64,000 bases of DNA from UBA10646 sp046296295 (GCA_046296295.1 JBKBLG010000011.1:38228-102227); one strand, 5' to 3'; shown: positions 35,901-44,970, counted from the stretch's first letter. Numbers and translations are program-made. Notes: a model not told the origin generated them from the sequence alone.

Positions 35901-36614
35901 TTACACTTTCACACCAAAAGCATAGCCTACAGCAGCAGAAAGCCCCATGGCAATGGTGCCCCAAATGGTAATACGCAATATTGCTTTAGCAACGCTTGAA
36001 CCACCAGTGGTAGCAGCTACTGCACCTAAAATAACCAACGATACAATTGTGAAAGCATACAAATAATATTCCATGCCGGCTAGTGGTGCTAATATGACTA
36101 CTAATAACGGTAGCAAGCCGCCAAAGGTAAAAGCGGCACCCGATGCAAAAGCAGCTTGTATTGGTTTGGCTTGGCTTATTTCGGTGATGCCTAATTCATC
36201 TCTCACGTGTGCCCCCAAGGCATCGGCTGCTGTTAATTCTTGTGCTACTTGTAGTGCCGTTGTTTTAGATAAGCCTCTTTTTTCATAAATCTCCGCAAGT
36301 ATTTGCAACTCTATTTCTGGCATGGTTTCGAGTTCTATTTTTTCGCGTTCAATATCTGCCTTTTCAATATCGGTTTGCGAACTCACAGATACATACTCAC
36401 CTGCTGCCATCGATAATGCACCCGCTACCAATCCTGCTACTGTTGCGATTAGTATTGCTTGTCTATTTGTACTTGCTGTAGCAACACCAATGGCTAAGCT
36501 CGATACTGAAATAATGCCATCGTTAGCACCAAGTACTGCTGCTCTTAGCCAATTACTGCGGTGAATATAATGGCTGTCTAAGTAATTGTCGATAGTAATA
36601 TTGTTGGCTTTCAT
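35901..36614 (-). CDS. VIT1/CCC1-family iron/manganese transporter
   Basis: 237 residues. It begins with the family signature LRAAVLGANDGIISVSSLAIGVA in the first membrane helix, then TM2 with AGALSMAAGEYVSVSSQTD, a cytoplasmic helical region with many Glu (EKADIEREKIELE, EIELQILAEIYE) that binds metal, and three C-terminal helices. It would move Fe2+ or Mn2+ by H+ exchange. ATG start at 36614. Confidence 0.92.
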   Translation of the reverse strand: MKANNITIDNYLDSHYIHRSNWLRAAVLGANDGIISVSSLAIGVATASTNRQAILIATVAGLVAGALSMAAGEYVSVSSQTDIEKADIEREKIELETMPEIELQILAEIYEKRGLSKTTALQVAQELTAADALGAHVRDELGITEISQAKPIQAAFASGAAFTFGGLLPLLVVILAPLAGMEYYLYAFTIVSLVILGAVAATTGGSSVAKAILRITIWGTIAMGLSAAVGYAFGVKV

Positions 36615-36709
36615 GGTAATGTATTGCTAGCTTAAAAGTAATTAAGAATAGCCGGATACCTTCATAGATGAGCTGCTTTTCTTAGTATTTTCGTAATAAT
36701 TGTAAGATC

Positions 36710-37297
36710 ATGCGTCAAAATTTAGATGCTGCCTACTGGAACCAACGATACCAGCAACAGCAAACCGGTTGGGATATTGGGAGTTGTAGTACACCTTTAG
36801 CTACTTATTTTGATCAGTTAACAGACAAGCACTTGCGTATACTCATTCCTGGTTGTGGTAATGCATACGAAGCGGCTTATTTACTCGATAAAGGATTCAC
36901 CAATATTACTTTAGTAGATATTGCGCCAGTAGTTACCGCTAAAGTACAACAGCAATTGGCTGTTTATGGCAGTGCTGTACGTGTATTAACTGCCGATTTC
37001 TTTGATATGCAAGAACAGTTTGATTTAATTATAGAGCAAACGTTCTTTTGTGCCCTTCATCCCGATTTGCGGAGTAGTTATGTGGTTAAAATGCATGAGC
37101 TTTTGCATTCGCAAGGGAAGTTGGTAGGCGTATTTTTCAATCGCAGTTTTGAAGGCGGCCCGCCCTTTGGTGGTAGTATTGAGGAGTACACTACTTTATT
37201 TACCGCAAGGTTTCAGTTACAAACACTAGCACCCTGCTACAACTCTATAGCACCACGTAGCGGTTCAGAAGTATTTATTATAGCTAGGCCTGCATAG
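36710..37297 (+). CDS. SAM-dependent methyltransferase, TPMT (thiopurine methyltransferase) family
   Basis: 195 residues. YWNQRYQQQQTGWDIGSCSTPL is the TPMT N-terminal signature, ILIPGCGNAYEAAYLLDKGF the SAM-binding motif I, and FFNRSFEGGPPFGGSIEEY the family C-terminal segment. TPMT-like enzymes methylate sulphur, selenium or halide substrates; the true substrate here is unknown. Divergent from the VIT1 gene. A word variant (37197-37210) is read FTARF. Confidence 0.85.
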   Translation: MRQNLDAAYWNQRYQQQQTGWDIGSCSTPLATYFDQLTDKHLRILIPGCGNAYEAAYLLDKGFTNITLVDIAPVVTAKVQQQLAVYGSAVRVLTADFFDMQEQFDLIIEQTFFCALHPDLRSSYVVKMHELLHSQGKLVGVFFNRSFEGGPPFGGSIEEYTTLFTARFQLQTLAPCYNSIAPRSGSEVFIIARPA

Positions 37298-37352
37298 TGT
37301 TTTAACAAGGGTAAGGGCTCGCCGAAGGCGAGCCCTTACCCTTGTTAAAACA
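37298..37352. terminator. Bidirectional hairpin between convergent genes (26-bp stem, GAA loop)
   Basis: Perfect 26-bp stem (37298-37323 with 37327-37352) on a GAA loop; the base pairs GTTTTAAC with GTTAAAAC, giving a U-run on both strands. It starts immediately after the methyltransferase stop. Its tip (arms GGGCTCGCC and GGCGAGCCC) is identical to that of the hairpin at 42731. Confidence 0.85.
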
Positions 37353-37369
37353 TGCTAGCTTTTAAAAGC

Positions 37370-37678
37370 TTAAGCTTGTGCCGTTGGTCCGCCAAAATTC
37401 ATGGGTATTTCAATTTGCTCTAAATCTTGAATATCGCCATTCACTTGTTCGTACTTCTCAATATTATCAATCATAGCTTTCATGAAACGCTTGGCATGCA
37501 TTGGCGTTAAAATAATTCTGCTTTTAACCTTGCTTTTAGGAACGCCGGGCATCACATTCACAAAATCTACTACAAACTCAGCGTGGCTGTGTGTTATAAT
37601 GGCGAGGTTGGCATAAGTACCCTCAGCAATTTCTTCTGTAATTTCAATATTCAATTGATTGTTTTGTTCTTGTTGCAT
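37370..37678 (-). CDS. DUF3467 domain protein
   Basis: 102 residues, a small acidic cytoplasmic protein matching the DUF3467 pattern (GTYANLAIITHSHAEFVVDF then MPGVPKSKVKSRIILTPMHAK). Function unknown across the family. ATG start at 37678. It ends next to the long hairpin shared with the convergent methyltransferase gene, and rsmI lies upstream on the same strand. Confidence 0.85.
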   Translation of the reverse strand: MQQEQNNQLNIEITEEIAEGTYANLAIITHSHAEFVVDFVNVMPGVPKSKVKSRIILTPMHAKRFMKAMIDNIEKYEQVNGDIQDLEQIEIPMNFGGPTAQA

Positions 37679-37701
37679 GCAATTACGATTTAATAAATAA
37701 C

Positions 37702-37716
37702 ACCTTACGGTAAATG
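37702..37716 (+). repeat. Interspersed 15-bp word, intergenic copy (exact consensus)
   Basis: ACCTTACGGTAAATG in the 69-bp gap between rsmI and the DUF3467 gene, 24 bases ahead of the latter's start. Confidence 0.85.
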
Positions 37717-37747
37717 ATACGATGCGAAACTACTACTTACCTAATTG

Positions 37748-38464
37748 TTACGCATCATCTTCTGTATTGTTTTGATATTTCGTTTTTTCTTTTAACTTTT
37801 TAGGAGCACCACCTACAATTAATACAATTTCACCTTTTACTTGTTTTTGTTGAAAGTGTACTGCTAAAGTACCTAAAGTGCCTCTAACATTTTCTTCGAA
37901 CATTTTAGTGAGTTCTCTACTAACAGCTGCTGGCCTGTCGGCGCCGAAATAAGAACTCATTTCTTGAAGTGTTTTAACCAAACGCATCGGACTTTCATAA
38001 AAAATCATGGTACGTTGTTCAGTAGCCAATTGCGTGAGCATGGTGTGGCGCCCTTTTTTGAGCGGCAGAAAACCCTCGAAGCAAAAACTGTGTGTGGGTA
38101 AGCCGCTATTTACCAGTGCCGGCACAAAGGCGGTGGCACCCGGTAGCGATATAACTGTTACATTGGCTGCGATACAGGCTTGTACCAGCAGATAGGCGGG
38201 GTCGCTTATGCCGGGCGTTCCAGCATCGGTAATGAGTGCCATGGTTTTGCCAGCTTGCATTTGCTGTACAAGATGTTGCGCTACTTTATGTTCGTTATGT
38301 TGATGGTAAGGCGATAGGGGTTTTTGAATGTTGTAATGCTGTAGTAACTTACTGCTGGTACGCGTGTCTTCACATAAAATCACATCTACTTGTTGCAATA
38401 TTTCTATTGCCCTGAAAGTAATATCTTTTAAATTGCCGAGAGGGGTTGGTACCAAATAAAGCAT
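37748..38464 (-). CDS. rsmI: 16S rRNA (cytidine-1402-2-O)-methyltransferase
   Basis: 238 residues. LYLVPTPLGNLKDITFRAIE, CEDTRTSSKLLQHY and LITDAGTPGISDPAYLLV are the RsmI/SAM tetrapyrrole-methylase signatures; FYESPMRLVKTLQEM and the GEIVLIVGG end are also typical. It methylates the ribose of C1402 in the 30S P site. The C-terminus lacks the extended helical tail of E. coli RsmI, as usual in Bacteroidota. Confidence 0.94.
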   Translation of the reverse strand: MLYLVPTPLGNLKDITFRAIEILQQVDVILCEDTRTSSKLLQHYNIQKPLSPYHQHNEHKVAQHLVQQMQAGKTMALITDAGTPGISDPAYLLVQACIAANVTVISLPGATAFVPALVNSGLPTHSFCFEGFLPLKKGRHTMLTQLATEQRTMIFYESPMRLVKTLQEMSSYFGADRPAAVSRELTKMFEENVRGTLGTLAVHFQQKQVKGEIVLIVGGAPKKLKEKTKYQNNTEDDA

Positions 38465-38512
38465 ATGCGTTTTAGTGCTTATTTAAAGTAGCGAACTTTA
38501 TGGTAAAGAAAA

Positions 38513-38550
38513 CAACCCCAATTAGGCTGGGCTAACTTTGGGGTTGATGA
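38513..38550 (-). terminator. Probable terminator of the pssA-purS operon
   Basis: Stem CAACCCCAA / TTGGGGTTG (38513-38521, 38538-38546); on the minus strand it is followed by TTTTCTTT. It lies 73 bases past the purS stop. The spacer to purS holds a degenerate repeat similar to one at 26690. Confidence 0.6.
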
Positions 38551-38618
38551 TTATAGTACTTAAAGTTGAAGTGAGTGACACAACGAAGTATCATAGTAGT
38601 ACTACAGTTGGTACACCA

Positions 38619-38873
38619 CTACTCGTTCACCATTTCTATTTCGTAAAATTCCATTACGGGGTTGGCTAGTAGTTTTTTAGCAGTTTCATCGGCAACGGTT
38701 TTAGCTTCGTTGGCTGTGGGTGCTTCTATCACTAGTGTTACATGCTTGCCAATACGTACATCTTGTACACTGTTAATTCCTAGATTATGTAAGCCGCCTA
38801 GTACAGCCTTTCCCTGAGGGTCTAGCAAATCTTTGAGAGGCATTACTTTAATTTGAACGTTGTAAGTGGGCAT
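38619..38873 (-). CDS. purS: Phosphoribosylformylglycinamidine synthase subunit PurS
   Basis: 84 residues from the ATG at 38873 (an upstream in-frame ATG overlaps pssA and was rejected). The sequence YNVQIKVMPLKDLLDPQGKAV and the strand-helix-strand GINSVQDVRIGKHVTLVIEA match PurS, the small dimeric subunit that couples PurQ glutaminase to PurL in step four of purine synthesis. purL and purQ are not nearby. It begins one base after the pssA stop, so they are cotranscribed. Confidence 0.9.
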   Translation of the reverse strand: MPTYNVQIKVMPLKDLLDPQGKAVLGGLHNLGINSVQDVRIGKHVTLVIEAPTANEAKTVADETAKKLLANPVMEFYEIEMVNE

Positions 38874-38874
38874 A

Positions 38875-39654
38875 TTAAGATTTGTTTTTTGCAGTGGCCA
38901 AAGATACACTTACGTAAAGGATAAAAATGAGGGGAACACTTAACCATTGTAAACTTACTATTAACACCAATGAGGCTATAAGTAATATATACTTTACTTG
39001 ATTGCCTTGCCAATAATAATGTTTAAACTTGAGGGCAATCATAGGTAGTGTACTTACCATTAACCAACTTACCAGCGTAATAATGCCATACCAAGTGTAT
39101 GGCGAGAGTAATATTTGTTGTATAGCGGTATAGTTGGTGTACCAATAAATTAATGGGAACGATGCTATTAGCAAGCCAGCAGCAGGTATTGGAATGCCTT
39201 TGAAATTTTCGCTATGCGAAGTGTCAATATTAAACCTTGCAAGCCGATAAGCCCCAGCCGCAGGTACAAGAACGGCTGGTAATAAAAACCCATCGCTAAT
39301 AGCTAATCCATCGGGTTGGTTGCCCCAAGCCATACGTAAAAACTGAAATACAATTAAACCCGGAGCTACGCCAAAACTTACTACATCGGCAAGGCTATCG
39401 AGCTGTTTGCCCATATCGCTAGCAGCGCCTAATAAACGTGCTATGAAACCGTCGAAAAAATCAATAATTGCTGCAATGCCTATACAAATGGCCGCCCAAT
39501 ACATTTGTTGTGGTAGTTCGGCCAGGTATTCGCCATTATCGGCTTGTACCACCATAATGCCAGGTTGTAATATGTAAGTGATAGCAATACAACCCATTAC
39601 TAGATTGAGTAGTGTGAAAATATTAGGTATTTGAGCAACTACTTTATTGGGCAT
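38875..39654 (-). CDS. pssA: CDP-diacylglycerol--serine O-phosphatidyltransferase
   Basis: 259 residues with about eight membrane helices. The CDP-alcohol phosphotransferase motif is complete: DFFDGFIARLLGAASDMGKQ then LDSLADVVSFG (D-G-x2-A-R-x8-G-x3-D-x3-D). It makes phosphatidylserine, the precursor of phosphatidylethanolamine, at the inner membrane. Class II PssA. Upstream gene of the operon with purS. Confidence 0.92.
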   Translation of the reverse strand: MPNKVVAQIPNIFTLLNLVMGCIAITYILQPGIMVVQADNGEYLAELPQQMYWAAICIGIAAIIDFFDGFIARLLGAASDMGKQLDSLADVVSFGVAPGLIVFQFLRMAWGNQPDGLAISDGFLLPAVLVPAAGAYRLARFNIDTSHSENFKGIPIPAAGLLIASFPLIYWYTNYTAIQQILLSPYTWYGIITLVSWLMVSTLPMIALKFKHYYWQGNQVKYILLIASLVLIVSLQWLSVPLIFILYVSVSLATAKNKS

Positions 39655-39715
39655 AATGGTTTAGTTTTTATTAGAAATTCGCCTTGATTGATTGAAAAAA
39701 ATGTGTATGTAAGTG

Positions 39716-41014
39716 TTATCTTTTCATCAGGCGTTCTATGTCATCGGCTTCTATAGGAATATGCTTCATGAGGTCTATATTGCCATTCTTGGTAATCCAT
39801 ACATTGTTTTCAATACGAATACCCATTTTTTCTTCTTCTATATAGATGCCTGGTTCGACTGTAAATACCATACCTGGCTGAATTGGTTCTGTGCGTGTAC
39901 CCAAATCGTGTACATCGATACCTAAATGGTGGCTAATGCCATGGTATAAGTACTTTCTGAATGGTCGTGTTTCAAGTTCATCCTTATTTTCATTTTTAAC
40001 ATCGGCTTTCGACAGCAATCCTATTTTTACAAATTGCTTGGTGGCTTCATCGCCTACTTTATTGGTATAATCTATAATGCTAATACCCGGCTTCAACAAG
40101 CTTTTAGCGTAGTTGTGTAAGTGTAGGCAGGCGTTGTACACTTCTTTTTGGCGTTTGGTGAATTTGCCATTCACCGGAACGGTACGGGTTAAATCGGCAC
40201 AGTAGCCACCGTAACGAGCTCCAAAATCCATGAGTACTAAGTCGCCATCGTTGCAAGGTTGATTATTAAATACATAATGCAATACGCGAGCATTATCGCC
40301 GCTGGCAATAATAGAATTGTAGGCTTTATCCTCGGCACGCTGACTTAAAAAGCTGTGCATTATTTCGGCTTCAATTTCATACTCCATTACACCAGGCTTA
40401 ATAAAGCCAAGAAGTCTTCGAAAGGTGTTATCTGTAATATCAATTGCGGTTTGTAATACAGCTACTTCTTCTTTGGTTTTAATAGCTCTAAGCTGCTTCA
40501 TAATTTTAGCAGCACGTAAGTAATGATGTAATGGGTAACGAGCTTTCATTTCTTGAATAAAACGATACTCTCTGGTTTGTAGCAGGGTTCCCTTACGGTC
40601 GTTTTCGTTGGAATCGAGATAAATGTTGTCGGCCAAATGCACCCAAGTTTGCAAGGCAGCATCAATACTATCAAGCCACACAATGGTTTCAATGCCACTA
40701 ATGGTAGTTGCTTCATGAGCTCTTAAACGCTTACCATCCCATTTTTCTTTAAGTTCGTTAGGCCGCACCAGTACTAACACTTCACGAAACTTTGGATCAG
40801 GATGGTCGGGGAAAAGTATCACCATGGTATCTTCTTGCTGTATTCCTGATAGCCAATATAAATCACTATTTTGTTGAAAGCTATGTAATGCATCGCCATT
40901 TGAAGGCCACTCATCGTTACTCACAAATATGGCAATACTGTTAGGTTGCATTGCCTTCATAAAGCGTTTGCGATTTTGTACAAAAAGGGTATTGGGTATT
41001 GGCAAGTGTTTCAT
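39716..41014 (-). CDS. Xaa-Pro aminopeptidase (aminopeptidase P family, M24)
   Basis: 432 residues from the ATG at 41014 (the longer frame to 41137 lacks protein character). N-terminal creatinase/AMP_N domain (about 15-150, SDLYWLSGIQQEDTMVIL) and C-terminal pita-bread M24 domain with metal ligands in LMDFGARYGGYCADLTRTVP, the HGISHHLGIDVHD and FTVEPGIYIEEEKMGIRIEN. Removes N-terminal residues before proline. A CATTTACGTAAGTAAAT palindrome abuts the start (41022-41038), and 40588 has a partial word copy. Confidence 0.92.
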   Translation of the reverse strand: MKHLPIPNTLFVQNRKRFMKAMQPNSIAIFVSNDEWPSNGDALHSFQQNSDLYWLSGIQQEDTMVILFPDHPDPKFREVLVLVRPNELKEKWDGKRLRAHEATTISGIETIVWLDSIDAALQTWVHLADNIYLDSNENDRKGTLLQTREYRFIQEMKARYPLHHYLRAAKIMKQLRAIKTKEEVAVLQTAIDITDNTFRRLLGFIKPGVMEYEIEAEIMHSFLSQRAEDKAYNSIIASGDNARVLHYVFNNQPCNDGDLVLMDFGARYGGYCADLTRTVPVNGKFTKRQKEVYNACLHLHNYAKSLLKPGISIIDYTNKVGDEATKQFVKIGLLSKADVKNENKDELETRPFRKYLYHGISHHLGIDVHDLGTRTEPIQPGMVFTVEPGIYIEEEKMGIRIENNVWITKNGNIDLMKHIPIEADDIERLMKR

Positions 41015-41153
41015 ATACAAGCATTTACGTAAGTAAATAAACCTTTTAATAATGTTGTGGTTGGCAAGGTAAGTGTAACCACAATACAAAAGAACGTACT
41101 TGTTACAAATTGTAGTACGAAAACGCCTTTCAGGCAAATGATGTTACACTTGT

Positions 41154-41161
41154 TAACTTTG
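41154..41161 (+). promoter_or_regulatory. Bacteroidota -7 box upstream of the FAD oxidoreductase gene
   Basis: TAACTTTG matches TAnnTTTG exactly and lies 14 bases before the GTG start at 41176, predicting a nearly leaderless mRNA. No clear TTTG at -33. Confidence 0.5.
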
Positions 41162-41175
41162 TACAAACTATTGAT

Positions 41176-42237
41176 GTGAAAGATTACGATGTAATTATTG
41201 TAGGGCAAGGTATTGCAGGTACTTGGTTAAGTTATTATCTCTTACAACAACAACAGCGTGTTTTGGTGATTGACGATGCTCAGGTGAATACTGCAAGTAG
41301 GGTAGCGAGTGGCGTTATCAATCCTGTTACAGGCAGGCAGGTAGTTACTACATGGTTGGCCGATACTTTATTGCCACATGCCCGTATAGCTTATACCAAT
41401 ATGGGTAACATGCTCGGTACGGTGCTCTTGAACGATAAAGGTATTGTTGCTTTTCCGCCATCTGAACAAATGCAGCAAGCATATCAGGCAAAGTTTGCAG
41501 CAACACCTAGCTATGTAACGCCCGTTGATCGGTGCGATGTGTATGCCTCGTGGTTTCACTTCAAGTATGGTGCAGTGCAAATACAGCCCGCTTTTTTGTT
41601 GCATTTGCCAGCAATGCTGGTTGGTTGGCGCCATTATTTAGTTGCTCAAAATGCGTTATTGCCAGTTGCTTTTAATGAAAATGATTTGATACTTACCCCT
41701 AACGGTGTAACCTACCAAACATACAAGGCTAAGTATTTGATTTATGCCAATGGCGTAGCTACGGGCAGTAGCAAATATTGGCAAGCGTTACCATTCAGTT
41801 ATAATAAAGGTGAAGCGTTGATAGCATCTATTCCAGCACTTACGCAAGAACGCATCTTCAAATTTGGTATCACTACGTTAGTGCCTTGGCGTGATGGTTT
41901 ATGGTGGGTGGGAAGCACTTACGATAATCGCTTTGCCGATGTATTACCGAGCAGCAATTTTCGTATGCAAATGGAGGCCGCCTTACGGCAAATATTAAAG
42001 CTGCCTTTTACCATAACCGATCATATTGCAGCTATTCGTCCTGCAACGGTAGAACGTCGTCCGTTTGTAGGGCTTCATCCAGCAATACCGCATATTGGCA
42101 TTTTTAATGGAATGGGAACAAAAGGTTGTTCTTTAGCTCCTTACTTTGGTGCACAGTTGGCTGCCCATTTAATTAATGGCACACCGCTACTACCGCAGGT
42201 AGATGTTCAGCGTTTTCGCAAAACACTAGAGCGTTAG
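41176..42237 (+). CDS. FAD-dependent oxidoreductase, D-amino-acid oxidase (DAO) family
   Basis: 353 residues. DYDVIIVGQGIAGTWLSYYL is the dinucleotide-binding motif (GxGxxG at about 10-15); SGVINPVTGRQ and the C-terminal GMGTKGCSLAPYFGAQLA are typical of the DAO superfamily. It would oxidise an amine or amino acid with O2. GTG start at 41176; an ATG two bases upstream is in another frame. A word variant (41980-41994) is read ALRQI. Confidence 0.82.
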   Translation: MKDYDVIIVGQGIAGTWLSYYLLQQQQRVLVIDDAQVNTASRVASGVINPVTGRQVVTTWLADTLLPHARIAYTNMGNMLGTVLLNDKGIVAFPPSEQMQQAYQAKFAATPSYVTPVDRCDVYASWFHFKYGAVQIQPAFLLHLPAMLVGWRHYLVAQNALLPVAFNENDLILTPNGVTYQTYKAKYLIYANGVATGSSKYWQALPFSYNKGEALIASIPALTQERIFKFGITTLVPWRDGLWWVGSTYDNRFADVLPSSNFRMQMEAALRQILKLPFTITDHIAAIRPATVERRPFVGLHPAIPHIGIFNGMGTKGCSLAPYFGAQLAAHLINGTPLLPQVDVQRFRKTLER

Positions 42238-42297
42238 TATTTACCAAAAAGTATTTATTTCGCCGTTGCATTATATCAACTTTAGTTCATACCTAAT

Positions 42298-42693
42298 ATG
42301 CCAGATACCCTCTATCAGATTCCGGTGAAGTATCGACGAATGGAAAACCTGCACATACTTTTTTGGTTGTTTAAAGATGTTGCATGGTGTATGGTGTGGA
42401 AGCCACTTGGTATTGTTATGATTGTACCAACATTGGTAATATCTATCATCATTGCATGGCGTACCCGCAACATGGTAAGCGAACTATGCCATAACCTTGC
42501 TATTTGTTTCTGGATTAGTGCTAACAGTTATTGGATGGTAAGTGAATTTTTGCATTTTGATCATATTGAAGTTTGGCATGCCTATACTTACAAGCACATT
42601 ACATTAATTCCGTTTGTAATGGGGTTAATTAGTTTGGCTTACTATTATTTGTGGTATAGGCCTCGCCATCGTGGTGAGATAGGTGCGTTGTAG
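42298..42693 (+). CDS. Conserved hypothetical membrane protein
   Basis: 131 residues with three to four predicted membrane helices (about 35-55, 66-88, 103-125) and conserved motifs WKPLGIVMIVPT and WRTRNMVSELCHNLAICFWI. I know it as an uncharacterised protein of Bacteroidota and assign no function. An internal ATG at residue 16 is an alternative start. Confidence 0.7.
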   Translation: MPDTLYQIPVKYRRMENLHILFWLFKDVAWCMVWKPLGIVMIVPTLVISIIIAWRTRNMVSELCHNLAICFWISANSYWMVSEFLHFDHIEVWHAYTYKHITLIPFVMGLISLAYYYLWYRPRHRGEIGAL

Positions 42694-42702
42694 TTGTATT
42701 GA

Positions 42703-42805
42703 CATTTGCCGTAAGGCTATAGATGGCTTACAATTGAATGGGGCTCGCCGAAGGCGAGCCCCATTCAATTGACTATAACATTGCTATATACCTTGCGGTA
42801 AATGC
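42703..42805. repeat. Inverted pair of the interspersed word enclosing a long hairpin
   Basis: CATTTGCCGTAAGGC (42703-42717) and TACCTTGCGGTAAATGC (42789-42805) face each other and are both followed or preceded by CTATA sequence; between them lies the 42731-42771 hairpin. The whole gap between the two convergent genes is thus a nested inverted repeat. Confidence 0.75.
42731..42771. terminator. Bidirectional hairpin between convergent genes (19-bp stem, GAA loop)
   Basis: Perfect 19-bp stem (42731-42749 with 42753-42771) on a GAA loop. The nine inner bases (GGGCTCGCC) match the hairpin at 37298; the outer arm (CAATTGAAT) is different but still perfectly paired. Confidence 0.8.
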
Positions 42806-42820
42806 TATAGTAAAAGCTGT

Positions 42821-44686
42821 TTATGGCACAACAATTTTGTTATTGGTTTTATTCACATCTGCTAATCGCAGGGTTGGATCTATCGCAATTTCTTTGATGT
42901 CTCCTACCGGATGCGTTAGCCTGAACTGATATTCTGGATGTGTCCAACGCCATTCTGGCAGAACGATTCTGGTGGTGTTGTTTTCTTTAGGTTTATTACC
43001 ATACATTAAATTCAAAGGAATGTAGTAAAGTTCTTTGGTACCATCTTTATAGGTTACTTCAATATCAATAGGCATGGGCATTTTGCCAATACGTTTAACG
43101 GTTATCTCGGCCTTACCTTCAGCTTGTTCAATATTGCCCAAACCGTAATCAATAAACTTGGTACTATTCACCCAATACTCTTTGTACCAATCTAGTTCCA
43201 TGCCACTCACTTTTTCGGCAACACGAATAAAATCGTTCACATTCGGGTGTTTGAAACGCCAAGTGTTATAATATGCTAGTAATACTGTATCGAGGTTACT
43301 TTCTCCAATAATATAGCCAAGCTGTGCTAAGAAAACAGCGCCCTTGCCATAACTGCCAGCACTATAGGCAAAGTTGGTATTAAAATGATCGGCATGGGTG
43401 CTCAAGGGTTCTTCTAAACCGCTGCGTTGTAAGCGGTAATACACAGCATAATCATCTTCTAACCAACTTTCTTTCGGGTTGTTACGAAGCCAACCTAGTG
43501 TTCTGCTTTCAGCATAACTTGTAAAACCTTCATCCATCCAACTAAATAGGCTTTCGTTGGTGCCTAACATCATTTGATACCAACTGTGCATCCATTCGTG
43601 TATTGCAGTACCAATACTGGCGTTTTTAATAAGGGTTGCCATTGGGTATTCCATACCGCCATCGCCTCCCTGAATAAAACTGTAATTTTTATATGGGTAC
43701 GGGCCGAAAGTTTTCGCAATATAAGGGTAGGCTAGTGCCACTGTATCAGCCATTTTTTGCCAACGATTTTCAAGGCTATCTACGGCTTTGTACACTACAT
43801 ATATAAGTGGCCCGCCGCCTTTAGGTGTTCTTTTAATGAGTTTATAGTTGGGGTCGGCTGCCCATACAAAATCATGTACATTTTGTGCTGTAAAATGCCA
43901 TGTAAGCTTATCGCTCGCTGGTAAGTTAAGTTTGGCGCCATCGGGTTGATAACCAAAACCTGTTTGCAAGGGGTTTTGTAAGGTGCCTGTAGCTGCAACT
44001 AGGTATGTTTTATCGAGTGTTAGTTTCACATCGTAATCGCCCCAAACACCATAAAATTCACGTGCTATATATGGGTTGGCATTCCAGCCTTGGTAATCGT
44101 ATTCTACTAATTTAGGATACCACTGGCTCATACTGTAACGAATGCCTTCTGCATTATCGCGGCCGCTTCTTCTAATTTGAATTGGCACTTGAGCTTCAAA
44201 ATTGAGTTGTAGGTTGTTTTTACTTTTAGGTAATAACGGTGTTGCCAATACTACTTCTAAAATGGTTTCATGCTCTATGAGGGTGGCTGCTTTGCCATTT
44301 ACCGTAAGGTTACTTACTTTCTGATACCCAATTTGATCTGGGGTTAGCTTGCTAATACGATCTCTCACTCGTCCATCCCAATCGAGAATAGGTTGGTTCT
44401 GACGGTTTCTGCCAATTTCAATTTTGCCTAGTTCGCGGCTGCGAACATCCATACTACTGTTAGGCTGAAAGGCATTCCAATACAAGTGAATGAAGAGGCG
44501 ATGTAAGGTATCTGGACTGTTATTCCAGTAGGTCATCTGCTGCTTGCCTTTAATAATGTTGGTGGTAACATTAAGGTCGGCACTAATCTGATAACTAATG
44601 CGTTGTTGCCAACGATCGGGCTGTGCGGTAGCTTGTAACAAACCTAACGCCGCTACCAAGGCGCAACAAAAACGAGATAACTGCAT
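42821..44686 (-). CDS. M1-family metallopeptidase, exported
   Basis: 621 residues from the ATG at 44686 (a TTG seven codons upstream was rejected). Signal peptide about 1-22 (CCALVAALGLLQATAQ). Gluzincin active site HEWMH (363-367) with the third ligand in WMDEGF (Glu 386), 18 residues on; GMEYPM (344-349) replaces the exopeptidase GAMEN motif. The protein is a periplasmic or outer-surface aminopeptidase-like enzyme; the changed GAMEN motif is normal in Bacteroidota M1 enzymes. The interspersed word at 44296-44310 is read LTVNG. Confidence 0.9.
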   Translation of the reverse strand: MQLSRFCCALVAALGLLQATAQPDRWQQRISYQISADLNVTTNIIKGKQQMTYWNNSPDTLHRLFIHLYWNAFQPNSSMDVRSRELGKIEIGRNRQNQPILDWDGRVRDRISKLTPDQIGYQKVSNLTVNGKAATLIEHETILEVVLATPLLPKSKNNLQLNFEAQVPIQIRRSGRDNAEGIRYSMSQWYPKLVEYDYQGWNANPYIAREFYGVWGDYDVKLTLDKTYLVAATGTLQNPLQTGFGYQPDGAKLNLPASDKLTWHFTAQNVHDFVWAADPNYKLIKRTPKGGGPLIYVVYKAVDSLENRWQKMADTVALAYPYIAKTFGPYPYKNYSFIQGGDGGMEYPMATLIKNASIGTAIHEWMHSWYQMMLGTNESLFSWMDEGFTSYAESRTLGWLRNNPKESWLEDDYAVYYRLQRSGLEEPLSTHADHFNTNFAYSAGSYGKGAVFLAQLGYIIGESNLDTVLLAYYNTWRFKHPNVNDFIRVAEKVSGMELDWYKEYWVNSTKFIDYGLGNIEQAEGKAEITVKRIGKMPMPIDIEVTYKDGTKELYYIPLNLMYGNKPKENNTTRIVLPEWRWTHPEYQFRLTHPVGDIKEIAIDPTLRLADVNKTNNKIVVP

Positions 44687-44790
44687 AGCAAAATAGTTGT
44701 GCTGCAAACTAAAGCAATACGCTTGAATACCGTGCGTTAAAGTGTATTTGAAGGGTAAGTACCATTTTTTTGCAGGTTAATATCAACAAT

Positions 44791-44818
44791 AACGCCCTCG
44801 GTAGAGACCGAAGGCGTT
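44791..44818 (+). other. Orphan terminator-like hairpin
   Basis: AACGCC-TCGGT pairs with ACCGA-GGCGTT with one mismatch (44791-44818), then TTTT on the plus strand. No plus-strand gene precedes it (the M1 gene is divergent), so its role is unclear; it could end a short unannotated transcript starting within 44687-44790. Confidence 0.45.
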
Positions 44819-44933
44819 TTCCCCCAATGAATCAAATGTTACATGTTTTGCTTACTACTACACATGTAATTTTTACAAAGATGTGGGGGCTGTTTTATTT
44901 CGCAAATACCTATTTAGGGGTATTTTTAAAAGC

Positions 44934-44959
44934 AATAGCAGCCCTACGGGGCTGCTATT
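44934..44959 (-). terminator. Terminator of sucD
   Basis: Stem AATAGCAGCCC / GGGCTGCTATT around a 4-base loop (44934-44959), 28 bases past the sucD stop, then T-rich on the minus strand. Confidence 0.75.
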
Positions 44960-44970
44960 AATATATTATT

